This document shows, piece after piece, positions 50,806 through 58,576 of a stretch of DNA of 64,000 nt. Both the position numbers and the translations under genes were made by a program. Below the pieces are notes generated by a model that searched no databases, was not told the origin of the DNA, and saw only the letters and a list, made by a program, of their open reading frames with translations. Within the stretch, counting starts at the first letter, position 1. Each line of letters starts with the position of its first letter. Origin of the DNA: Marinibacterium sp050389775 (lineage in GTDB: Bacteria > Pseudomonadota > Alphaproteobacteria > Rhodobacterales > Rhodobacteraceae); assembly GCF_050389775.1 (NCBI RefSeq), contig NZ_CP177148.1, positions 1 to 64,000 on the forward strand, read 5' to 3'.

Positions 50806-51522
50806 TTGTCAGAGACCCGGCGCCCCACGCTGGCGGATCAAGTCTATGATCAGCTGCTGGAAAAGATCCTCGAGGAAGAATATCCGGTGCACAGCCGGCT
50901 GCCCGCCGAAGAGGTCCTGGCCCAGGGGTTCGGCGTGTCCCGGCCCATCGTCCGCGCGGCCCTGTCGCGACTGCGCGACGATGGCATCATCCAGTCGCGG
51001 CGCGGCTCTGGCAGCTATGTCCTGCGGCGGCCCGACCGCGAGCTGATCAGCTTTGCGCCGCTGGAATCCATTTCCGACGTCCAGCGCTGTTACGAATTCC
51101 GCATCGACGTCGAAGGCGCGGCCGCAGCCTGGGCCGCCCGCCGGCGTGACGAAGACGACCTGGCCGCCATGGAACAGGCCTACCGGGTGCTCGAAGAGAC
51201 CTACCAGGAAAACAAGATGGGCGTGGAAGCCGACCAGATGCTGCACCTGGCCGTGGCACGCGGGTCGAAGAACCCGTTCTTCTCGTCGGTTCTGGAATCG
51301 CTGGGTGACCAGATCGCCTTCGGGGTCAAGCTGTCCCGGTCGCTGACCCTGCTCGACACGCCGCGGCGGCAGGAACTCGTGCTGTCCGAACACCGGGCCA
51401 TCCTGAACGCCATCCGCCTGGGCCAGCCCGAGGTCGCCCAGGCCACGATGCGCCACCACATCACCGCCGCCAAGGACCGCATGTTCGTGGGCGCCCAGGA
51501 TCTCCAGGAGACCGAGGCCTAG
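50806..51522 (+). CDS. GntR-family (FadR/FCD) regulator, TTG start
   Basis: 238 residues. The start is the TTG at 50806, set by an excellent AAGGAGG five bases upstream; longer frames read GC-rich nonsense. The winged helix is YDQLLEKILEEEYPVHSRLP, AEEVLAQGFGVSRPIVRAAL with SRLRDDGIIQSRRGSGSYV. The FCD domain has metal-ligand positions at DQMLHLAVARGS and SEHRAILNAIRLG, and HHITAAKDRM. It lies downstream of tctCBA and probably responds to the imported acid or a breakdown product. Confidence 0.9.
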   Translation: MSETRRPTLADQVYDQLLEKILEEEYPVHSRLPAEEVLAQGFGVSRPIVRAALSRLRDDGIIQSRRGSGSYVLRRPDRELISFAPLESISDVQRCYEFRIDVEGAAAAWAARRRDEDDLAAMEQAYRVLEETYQENKMGVEADQMLHLAVARGSKNPFFSSVLESLGDQIAFGVKLSRSLTLLDTPRRQELVLSEHRAILNAIRLGQPEVAQATMRHHITAAKDRMFVGAQDLQETEA

Positions 51523-51633
51523 CCACCCTCCCCCTGCCGCGCCCCCTGCGCGATGCCCCCCTGGCCTGCGCCACCTCGTGCCTGCGCCTCCTTTGCCATG
51601 CCCGGTTGGCCCCTCCCCCGCCCCAGGCACCGC

Positions 51634-51840
51634 GCCTGCGCCTATGCCCTCGCCCATCTTTGCCTTGCGCGTTCCCTTGCCGCACCTCCGCCCGCCCCTC
51701 ACTGCGCTCGGCACCGAGCCTGCGCATAAGCCCTGCCCATCTCGGCCCTGCGCTTTTCCTTTCCGCGCCCCGGCCCGCCCCTTCATTGCGCTCGGCACCA
51801 AGCCTGCGCACAGGCCCCTGCCCCATCGCTGCACCAGGCT
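51634..51840. repeat. 84-bp imperfect tandem repeat, about 2.5 copies, in a C-rich stretch
   Basis: Copies begin near 51634, 51718 and 51802 with GCCTGCGC; shared blocks include GCCCATCT, CCGCCC and TGCGCTCGGCACC. Both steps are exactly 84 bases. The plus strand from 51525 to 52220 is strongly C-rich and G-poor. Read on the minus strand the unit gives 28-residue repeats, but the frame overlaps a real GntR gene and lacks protein character, so coding is doubtful. Confidence 0.75.
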
Positions 51841-52237
51841 TCCCCCTGCCGCGTCCGGCTGCCCCCTGTCCTGCCCACGGGACCGGACAAGCAGCTACTC
51901 ACCTGCGTCATCCCTGCCCCCGCTCGGCCACGTCTTTCCCATGGTGGTGCAGGCCTGCGCAGCCCAAACCCCACCACCGGCCACCGTCGCTGGCCCCGCT
52001 CCGTCCCCTGCCAGCGCCTGCGCCCCATGCTCAGACACCGACCGACGCCAACGCCCCGGCCCCACATCCGCCCGGATTACCCCCCGCCCCGAGACCGACC
52101 CGATGCCCACCCAAACCTGCACGCTCACGTTGTCTCACCTCGCCGCCAGACGCCCGTGATCCCGCTTCCTTTCACCGCCCCTGTTCCTACCTGCGACAAG
52201 GCACTGTCGCCGAGATCCCCAAGTGAGCTCCTCCTGC

Positions 52238-52693
52238 ATGATGACTTTCCCCAATCTCCGCGCCCTCCTTCTCGCCGGCCTGGCCGGTGAACTGGCCTTC
52301 GAAGCCTATGCCTGGCTCGTATCGCCGCTGCTTTTCGGCGTGACGCTGGAACCGGCAAAGCTGATCATGGGCCTGACGGGCATGGGGCTGGGCCTCTCGC
52401 TGCCCTACGCGGCGGCCTTTGCCGTGCATCTGCTGATCGGTTCGCTGGGCTTTGCCGCCGTGGTCTGGCTGGTCCACGCGGTCACCCGCACCCGGCTGCC
52501 CATCGCCGGGGCGCTGGCCGGGGTGGCCCTGTGGTTCGTGGCCCAGGGCCTGCTCGCCCCGCTGATGGGCCGGGATTTCATGATGGGCTTCGGAGCCTAT
52601 ACCCAATCGTCACTGATAGGCCATGTCGGCATGAGCATCGTCATCGGCGTGGCGCTGCGACAGCTGATCCGTCCCCGGGCGATGCCCGCGTGA
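52238..52693 (+). CDS. Small hypothetical membrane protein, 151 aa
   Basis: From the ATG at 52238 (a second ATG follows directly) the protein has four hydrophobic segments: LRALLLAGLAGELAFEAYAW, LIMGLTGMGLGLSLPYAAAF with AVHLLIGSLGFAAVVWL, LAGVALWFVAQGLLAPLMG and LIGHVGMSIVIGVAL. No clear ribosome site precedes it. I do not recognise a family. It stands alone between C-rich repeat DNA and an empty stretch, and codon use looks like that of real genes here. Confidence 0.65.
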   Translation: MMTFPNLRALLLAGLAGELAFEAYAWLVSPLLFGVTLEPAKLIMGLTGMGLGLSLPYAAAFAVHLLIGSLGFAAVVWLVHAVTRTRLPIAGALAGVALWFVAQGLLAPLMGRDFMMGFGAYTQSSLIGHVGMSIVIGVALRQLIRPRAMPA

Positions 52694-53162
52694 CGGCCGT
52701 GCATCGGGACAATGCCCGACGCCTCTCACCAGCCTGCCCGCGGCCGCCTGAACCCGGACGACAGCGCCAGGGTCGACGTGATGGTTGCGCGCCAGGCGTT
52801 CGATGACTTGCACCGCCACGCGGCGCCCGGACGGGGAACGGCCCCCCCTGCTGACCAATAGCCATGGTCCTGGGCACATCATGCCGAAGGCCCGGACCCT
52901 GCACCCCCGCTGAACCCTGCACATCAAACGTCGGCAATGACTGTCTGTGGCACAGCGTGTCACGTCGGCCGGCCGGTCATTGCATCACAACATGTTCCCG
53001 GCCCAGCCGCTGTCCATGGCACCCGACTGATGCCTCTGCCCAAGGGCAGGCTCCGGCGGATGGCCCGCCGATACGGGCCATCGCGCGGTTCACACGGGCC
53101 GCAGTGTCGCCCTAGGCCCAAGCCTGCAACGCCGAGGCGCGCGGGCCGGGCTGGCCCTGCGG
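52694..53162. other. Region without a recognisable gene
   Basis: Open frames exist on both strands but none has family-like sequence, a ribosome site or normal codon bias. It separates the small membrane protein (plus) and the glutathione transferase (minus), whose 3' ends converge here. No strong terminator hairpin was found. Confidence 0.4.
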
Positions 53163-53840
53163 TCAGGCCGGAGCGAAATTGCTTGGGTAGAGCGCCCGCA
53201 TCGACGCCTCGTCGCCCGGCGTCTTGAAGGTCTCGCCCTCGGCGATCTTCTGGGCAACGGCCACCGCCGGCCGGGCATTGATCGCCGCGAACCACCGGGC
53301 CACCTCGGGGAACTGCGCCAGCCCCTCGCCGCCCAGCACCCGTTCGCCGCGCATCGCCCAGCCCCACAGCGACATGTCGGCAATCGAATAGCTGTCACCG
53401 ACAACGAACTCGCGGCCCTTCAGGTGGTCGTTCATGACCTGGTAGTGCCGTTCGATCTCGCGCTTGTAGCGGTTGCGAGCATAGGGCACCTCCTCGGGCG
53501 CGGCATGATGGAAATGCACGTTCTGCCCCGAGAACGGCCCCAGCCCCGAAGCGATGAACATCAGCCAGGACAACAGCGCGCCGCGTTCTTCGGGCGTCAC
53601 GCCAAATTGGCCGGTCTTCTCTGACAGGTACATCAGGATCGCCGTGCTGTCGAAGACGGCCACGTCACCGTCGAGGATTGCCGGGACCTTGCCGTTGGGG
53701 TTGATGGCGCGGAATTCAGGTGTGTGCTGTTCGCCCTTGGCCGTGTCCACGGGGACCAGTTCGAACGGCAGACCGGTTTCGGCGAGAAAGAGCGCGATCT
53801 TCATCGGGTTGGGCGTGGGATGGTAATAGAACTTGATCAT
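53163..53840 (-). CDS. Glutathione S-transferase family protein
   Basis: 225 residues from the ATG at 53840. The N-terminal thioredoxin-like domain has MIKFYYHPTPNPMKIALFLA (with TPNPMK in place of a Ser/Cys active site), then FRAINPNGKVPAILDGDVAV and DSTAILMYLSEKTG, the conserved glutathione-binding SNAIL-like element. The helical C-terminal domain includes GDSYSIADMSLWGWA. It resembles the YfcG/YghU-like bacterial group. A long palindrome lies 78 bases upstream of the start and likely controls it. Confidence 0.9.
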   Translation of the reverse strand: MIKFYYHPTPNPMKIALFLAETGLPFELVPVDTAKGEQHTPEFRAINPNGKVPAILDGDVAVFDSTAILMYLSEKTGQFGVTPEERGALLSWLMFIASGLGPFSGQNVHFHHAAPEEVPYARNRYKREIERHYQVMNDHLKGREFVVGDSYSIADMSLWGWAMRGERVLGGEGLAQFPEVARWFAAINARPAVAVAQKIAEGETFKTPGDEASMRALYPSNFAPA

Positions 53841-53917
53841 GGTCTGTCCGTTCGGGTTGCTTGGTTGTGTACACAGGGCACCGGTTTGGGTCGGCTTGGT
53901 CGCGCCGCCGCATTTCA

Positions 53918-53954
53918 TGAGCATTCACTCAATTATATTTTGAGTGAATGCTCA
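53918..53954. promoter_or_regulatory. Perfect 15-bp-arm palindrome upstream of the glutathione transferase gene
   Basis: TGAGCATTCACTCAA (53918-53932), seven AT-rich bases, TTGAGTGAATGCTCA (53940-53954). The half sites TGAGTGAATGCTCA are of the kind bound by TetR repressors. No regulator gene lies next to it on the plus side, where a divergent tetR would be expected; only a short frame (start near 53967) remains. Confidence 0.7.
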
Positions 53955-53993
53955 AGAGGGATTCTGATGTGGCCCCTGCCCGCTCGCTCATGA

Positions 53994-54782
53994 CGAGTTG
54001 CACGTGATGAAGCACGGGAACGACTGCGGTGGTCCCGGGTCCTGGGCCGGTCCGCCAGGCTGTGTCTCCGGTTCCGTGTCACGAACCCTGGCGTAAGGAC
54101 AAATGAGGGTTGATGGCCCCGAGGATGGTGTGTCGCAAGCCTGAGACGTTGCGGCTGATCACTTACGGTTTGAAGTGGCTTCGGGTCTTGCAACCGGCCT
54201 GATTTCCCGCGGTCATTTGCTGGTGCTGGTGCTGGTGCTGGTGCTGGTGCTGGTGCTGGTGCTGGTGCTGCTTGAAGGAACAAGTCCGTGCAGCCAGTTG
54301 ATCTATCCTCAAAGGCATCAGTGCCCCATCACCACGGATGCCTCTCCGACGGCCGCATCTGGATCACATGCGCGGATAGAATACATAAGCGTCGTGACGA
54401 GGCGACTGCTTTGTGTTAGGCAAGACCCGTCGAAAACGGCGTTCCTTGCTTCAGCTTTCGCGGAACGATCGCCATTTGTGAAACGGCGCTTTCAACTTAG
54501 TTTTGAACCTCAAAGCGCCCCACTTGCGCGGCACCGCTGATGTCCAATAAATCCGCAATCGACAGCACCTCCACAGAGAATATTGCACCGCCCTCACGAG
54601 CATGAAACCGTGAGCAACGGTATGCAGTACGTGCCGGGCGTTCGATGTTCGCGGTTCTTCAATAAACCCGTTCTTCTATTGCAACCGAGGTCAGAACTTG
54701 TCCCGTGTGCCAGGTTCAATCTCATCTCATTTCATGAGCAATGTTGTTGGCTGTCCCAACACCGAACGAGTCTCGCAGACCG
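53994..54782. other. Gene-free stretch between the palindrome and the replication region
   Basis: No credible gene. It holds the TGCTGG repeat at 54218-54271 and otherwise mixed DNA with lower GC toward repC. As it borders the repABC cassette it may be part of the replication or maintenance region. Confidence 0.45.
54218..54271. repeat. Hexanucleotide repeat (TGCTGG)n, about nine copies
   Basis: Perfect TGCTGG units run for 54 bases. In the plus-strand reading they would encode alternating Leu-Val residues, but no gene is evident. Such arrays change length by slippage. Confidence 0.95.
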
Positions 54783-54845
54783 AGATTATGACCGCGGTCA
54801 TAATCTTCACCGGGGACGTCTCAAACGAATATGACCGCGGTCATA
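54783..54845. promoter_or_regulatory. Two centromere-like palindromes (putative parS) at the end of repC
   Basis: Site 1 (54783-54806) is a perfect 24-bp palindrome whose half is AGATTATGACCG. Site 2 (54830-54845) is a perfect 16-bp palindrome TATGACCGCGGTCATA that overlaps the repC stop codon. Both share the core ATGACCGCGGTCAT, with centres about 43 bp apart. Perfect palindromes near repABC genes serve as binding sites for the ParB-like RepB in Rhodobacterales plasmids, so these are the likely partition sites. Confidence 0.75.
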
Positions 54846-55899
54846 CAGCCCCAGCTCTTCGTCGAACAAAGGCCGCCAGGTATCCATCCGGATTGGTGAT
54901 CTCCGACATCTTCCTGGCCACGAGGTTCAGTCCCTCGGCCAGATGGCCCGGCCCGTGCCCGCTCATCAACCTTCGCAACGTAGGTTCCTTCACCCCAACA
55001 AACCCGGAAAATTCAAAAATGATCCGAAGATATTCCGGCTCCGTTTGCGGTGGGTTTGGATAAAGCGCTGCGATCTCGGTCAGGTCATGCCAGTTTGGTC
55101 CTGGTGCGTTCCTCGGATCTGCCGGTGCGATTTCTGTCAGCGCCCCATCATGTATTTCTTTTTCTTTGACGTCAGAGTGCCGGTCATCTTGTCCGCCATC
55201 GCCGGTCGATCTGTCCGGTGCCGCACTACCCTCTGCTTCGAGCCGGGCCAGCTGCGCTTCGCCTTCCAGCAATTCGGACATGCTTGCCGAAGCCCGACGC
55301 AGCAGGTTGCGCAGATCCGTGGCCAGGACCGCAAAGGCGCCAGTGATCTCGCCGCATTCCGCCAGAACCCGCCGCTTGGCCGCGGTCAATGACGCGCTCA
55401 GCCGGGAGCGCAGGGCGTTCAGCCGGCGGGCGTCTTCCAGTGCAGCATCGCGCAGCGCGATCAGCTCGCCGTGGCGCAGGAAGAGGGGCCGCAGGTCGAT
55501 TCCGTAGGCCTCGACCACCTGTCCCGACGCGTCGCGCACCGGATAGCGCCGGCCGTTGCCGCTGAGATGACGGGTGACGAAACCAAGCTCTTCCAGCCGG
55601 GCCTCACCCCGCCGGAACCGCCGTTCGTCCATGCAATTGGCGCGGCCCAGCATGGACGACACCTGCGCATAGGACACCAGCAATTGATCGGCCCGCACGG
55701 GGCCCCGGGTCAACACGCCCAGGTGCGCGGCCAGAACGGCAATCTCGCGCTCGCCCAGGCCGGTCTGACGGCTGGTGTCTTTGACCAGCTGCAAGACCTC
55801 CCAACGGTCCAGGATGAAATGGCCGGGCCGGGGACGACCGGACAAAGGATCCCCGTGCTCCGGCGCGAAAGACGCCGCAGTCCAGTGTTTCATGTGCAT
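54841..55899 (-). CDS. repC: Plasmid replication initiator RepC
   Basis: 352 residues from the ATG at 55899 (another ATG at 55893). RepC features: WEVLQLVKDTSRQTGLGERE near the start, LAAHLGVLTRGP, then RANCMDERRFRRGEARLEEL with GFVTRHLSGNGRRYPVRD, a winged-helix DNA-binding part, and a C-terminal domain joined by a Glu/Asp-rich linker. RepC is the initiator of repABC replicons and its origin usually lies inside its own gene. The stop codon sits within the second putative parS palindrome. A putative antisense RNA gene occupies the repB-repC gap. Confidence 0.9.
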   Translation of the reverse strand: MHMKHWTAASFAPEHGDPLSGRPRPGHFILDRWEVLQLVKDTSRQTGLGEREIAVLAAHLGVLTRGPVRADQLLVSYAQVSSMLGRANCMDERRFRRGEARLEELGFVTRHLSGNGRRYPVRDASGQVVEAYGIDLRPLFLRHGELIALRDAALEDARRLNALRSRLSASLTAAKRRVLAECGEITGAFAVLATDLRNLLRRASASMSELLEGEAQLARLEAEGSAAPDRSTGDGGQDDRHSDVKEKEIHDGALTEIAPADPRNAPGPNWHDLTEIAALYPNPPQTEPEYLRIIFEFSGFVGVKEPTLRRLMSGHGPGHLAEGLNLVARKMSEITNPDGYLAAFVRRRAGAV

Positions 55900-55973
55900 G
55901 TCAGAAGGCAACAAAAGACCATTCACCGCAGAACGGTGTTGAATGGGACCGGCGCTCGGGGTATCAGGAGGGT

Positions 55974-56024
55974 GCAAACATCTTGAAGGCCCTTCAGAGC
56001 TTCGGCTTTGGGGGGTCTTTTTTT
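55974..56024 (+). ncRNA. Putative counter-transcribed RNA (incA-alpha type) between repB and repC
   Basis: On the plus strand, opposite to the rep operon, TTGAAT (55939-55944) and TATCAG (55962-55967) are spaced 17 bases like -35/-10 elements. The proposed RNA ends with a stem built from AAGGCCC and GGGGTCTT around an inner AGAGC-TTCG-GCTTT hairpin, followed by seven T (56018-56024). Position, direction and size (about 50 nt) match the antisense RNA that limits RepC synthesis in repABC plasmids. The exact ends are estimates. Confidence 0.6.
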
Positions 56025-56104
56025 ACCTGTTTCTGCTCCTTCGATCTCTCGGTTTCATGTCTGGCCCGCCTCATGGGCCGGTGTGCGCCGCGGTTTGTCC
56101 GCGG

Positions 56105-57052
56105 TCAGCTTCGGGTCTTGTCGTATTCCTCAAGCAGGCCGGGCAGGCGCTCTTCGAGGAAATCCAGCAGGCCGTCCGGGGCATCGGCGCCGGCCTTCAA
56201 TGTCAGCGTGCGGGCCTTGCGCGCGGCGGTCAGGCCACGGCCCAGGGCGTTGGGTTTCGCGGCGCGCGCGCGGGCAGGGGCGGGGGGACGCGGAGCGCGC
56301 CGTTCCATCAGCTCAAGCATGGCGTCGAAGCGCTCGGTGCTTTCGGGCAGGGCAGGGACCTCGCGCGCCAGCGCATCGGGCGCCTTGCCGCTTTCGCCGA
56401 TCAGCTTCTGCAGCCGTTCCCATTTGCGCCGCCCCACGCCGCGCGCCGGGCCGATGGCCAGCACCAGCTCTTCGCCGATCCCGGAATAGATCGATTTCAT
56501 GCGCGAAATCATCGTCTGATCGACGCCCAGGAATTTCTCGACCTGGACCTGGGTAAAGCCCGTTTCAAGCGCCGACAGGATCGTGCGGGCGCGTTCGATG
56601 AACGAGGTCTCAAGCCGGGCATTGTTCTCGACACCCTGCGCGACAAAGGCCTCTTCGTCGCTCATCCGACGGACAAAGGCCTGGATCTGGTCGCGCCCGA
56701 TCTCCTTCATCGCCTGTAGCCGACGCCGGCCGGTGACGATCTCGAACCGCTCGCCATCGCCCTTGGGGCGGACCAGGATCGGGATCTGCTGGCCTTCCTC
56801 GGCCAGGCTGCGCTTGAGCGTGTCGAGGTTCTCGGTCACGTCGATGCGGTCGCGGATGGGCGAGGGGTCGATCAGCGCAACCGGCAACATCCGGTACATG
56901 CGCGCCTCGGCCGCGGCGGATTGCTGGGCCTTGTCGAGGCTGGCAGCCCCCTTGACGAACATCGGTGCCCGGCGGGCCGACCGGTCGGCGGCCGCTTCGG
57001 TCGGCGCCGTATCGGGCGTGGCGGGAAAGGCCGTGCGCGGCTTGCGGGCCAT
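56105..57052 (-). CDS. repB: Partition protein RepB (ParB family)
   Basis: 315 residues. The ParB/Srx domain appears as VALIDPSPIRDRIDVTENLD, GQQIPILVRPKGDGERFEIV and TGRRRLQAMKEIG. The helix-turn-helix is near TQVQVEKFLGVDQTMISRMK. The C-terminus is rich in Ala/Arg and holds the dimerisation part. It starts at the ATG 57052, overlapping the repA stop (TGATG). It should bind the palindromes beside repC and work with RepA in plasmid segregation. Confidence 0.93.
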   Translation of the reverse strand: MARKPRTAFPATPDTAPTEAAADRSARRAPMFVKGAASLDKAQQSAAAEARMYRMLPVALIDPSPIRDRIDVTENLDTLKRSLAEEGQQIPILVRPKGDGERFEIVTGRRRLQAMKEIGRDQIQAFVRRMSDEEAFVAQGVENNARLETSFIERARTILSALETGFTQVQVEKFLGVDQTMISRMKSIYSGIGEELVLAIGPARGVGRRKWERLQKLIGESGKAPDALAREVPALPESTERFDAMLELMERRAPRPPAPARARAAKPNALGRGLTAARKARTLTLKAGADAPDGLLDFLEERLPGLLEEYDKTRS

Positions 57053-58272
57053 CAGCTATCCTCCCGTTCAAAGGGCGTGCGGCCCCAGGAGGCCATGATC
57101 TCGGCGTCGATCTCGTCGGTGATGCCGCTGAGGCTTTCGAAGATCCGGTCGTAGGTCTTGCGGTGAAAACTGGACGGATCGATTTCCAGCAATGGATTCA
57201 TGGTGTTACCGGCATCGGCGATGGCGGTGGAGCTGACGAAATCATGTTTCAGCATGGCGCCGCCAAGATGGCTGCGCAGGAAGGACGACAGCTGCAACTG
57301 GGCCGGGTCCGACGAGGAATAGCGCGTGAGCACGAAGCGGATGAAATCGTACCGCTTGTCCTGATGCTGTTCGACAACCTCCATCGTGCCGGCGGCCAGT
57401 TCGAGGAACTTGGCCAGGGACACGACATCCAGCATGCCGGCCGACAGCGGGATCAGCATGCCCCGGGCGGCAAAGACCGCGGCGATCACGGCAAAGGACA
57501 TGTGCGGTGGCGTGTCGAACAGGACGAGGTCGTAATAGGCGTCCACCTGTTCCAGCGCGTCCGAGATCCGGCGGTGGAACGGGGTGGCATCGGCGCCTTC
57601 GCGGAACGAGGCCGAGGTTTCGAATTCGAACTCGGTCATCGACATCGATCCTGGCACGATGTCGATGTTCGGCACGTAAGTCGCTTGAATCGCGTCGGTA
57701 ATCGGGATCGGGCCGGTGTCGTTCACCGGGTCTTCGTATTTAAGCACATCGTAGATCGACGGCAGGTTGTCGACATCGGCCTGGATGTCGAACATGTCGG
57801 AAAAGCTGGCCTGCGGGTCGAGGTCGATGACCAGGATGCGATAGCCGCGCAGGGCGAGGAACTGGGCCAGGTTGGCCGACAGCGAGGTCTTGGAAACGCC
57901 GCCCTTGAGGTTGTAGACAACCAGCCGGGCCTGCGGATCTTCGGGCAGGCGGCGGGGGTAGCGTTCCAGCCCAATCTTGCCTTCGGAGAGCAGCACGTCG
58001 AGGATCTGGTTGACCTCTTCGGCGGTGAAATACTTGCGGTTGCCGGCCTCCAGTGTGCCGGCGGGCATGCCGTCGAGCGTGTTCAGGTATTGGCGCAGGC
58101 TGTTGTATTTCACCCGCAGCGCATGCGAGACTTCGCGCACGGAAAACGCACGCATCGGCTTGTCCGACTTGCGCTTGTCGGGGGAATGCAACAGCTCTTT
58201 CTGCTGCGTCAGCGCGGTCTCGATGATCCCGCTGAAACGCATGAGCTGCTCCGATGCCAGAAGATCTGCCAC
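57052..58272 (-). CDS. repA: Partition ATPase RepA (ParA family), GTG start
   Basis: 406 residues from the GTG at 58272, with GAGG four bases upstream. An N-terminal helix-turn-helix region (FSVREVSHALRVKYNSLRQY) precedes the ATPase: deviant Walker A KGGVSKTSLSANLAQ (near residue 126), ILVIDLDPQASFSDMF (Walker A'), and YDLVLFDTPPHMSF (Walker B). RepA moves the plasmid with RepB and also represses the operon. First gene of repABC. Confidence 0.94.
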   Translation of the reverse strand: MADLLASEQLMRFSGIIETALTQQKELLHSPDKRKSDKPMRAFSVREVSHALRVKYNSLRQYLNTLDGMPAGTLEAGNRKYFTAEEVNQILDVLLSEGKIGLERYPRRLPEDPQARLVVYNLKGGVSKTSLSANLAQFLALRGYRILVIDLDPQASFSDMFDIQADVDNLPSIYDVLKYEDPVNDTGPIPITDAIQATYVPNIDIVPGSMSMTEFEFETSASFREGADATPFHRRISDALEQVDAYYDLVLFDTPPHMSFAVIAAVFAARGMLIPLSAGMLDVVSLAKFLELAAGTMEVVEQHQDKRYDFIRFVLTRYSSSDPAQLQLSSFLRSHLGGAMLKHDFVSSTAIADAGNTMNPLLEIDPSSFHRKTYDRIFESLSGITDEIDAEIMASWGRTPFEREDS

Positions 58273-58394
58273 GTGCCTCGTTCCACTGCTCTGTTCGTTC
58301 TTATTGCGGACCTTATATCAGTGAGATTGGGAAAATCCAGACTTTGTTGATATGGATCGGCGCAGCTGAGATGCGCCCGGAATGCCGATTTTCA

Positions 58395-58419
58395 TAAGTC
58401 TATAAATTTCAATGACTTA
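58395..58419. promoter_or_regulatory. Inverted repeat in the repABC promoter region
   Basis: TAAGTC, 13 AT-rich bases, GACTTA lies about 125 bases upstream of repA in an AT-rich tract (58390-58440). It is a candidate operator for repA autoregulation. The remaining gap (58440-58576) shows no gene. Confidence 0.35.
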
Positions 58420-58576
58420 GTCGATATTTCTGTACTATCACTTCAACCAACTGCCGGTCAGGGCGCTCTGGGCGCCGGATAACCCGGGGCAAAACAGGCG
58501 CGAGTCGCAGGGGCATAATCACCGGTCGGCCTGCTGGATTCGCAGCGGGCGGCGGGGCAGGGGCCGGCCCCATCGG

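Noticed and set aside
50809..51834. 341-codon minus-strand frame with a 28-residue repeat
   Set aside because: It runs antisense through the well-supported GntR gene; the repeat part reflects the 84-bp DNA repeat and lacks a start signal.
51634..51840. CRISPR array
   Set aside because: The 84-bp units are directly adjacent with no spacers, vary in sequence and have no cas genes nearby.
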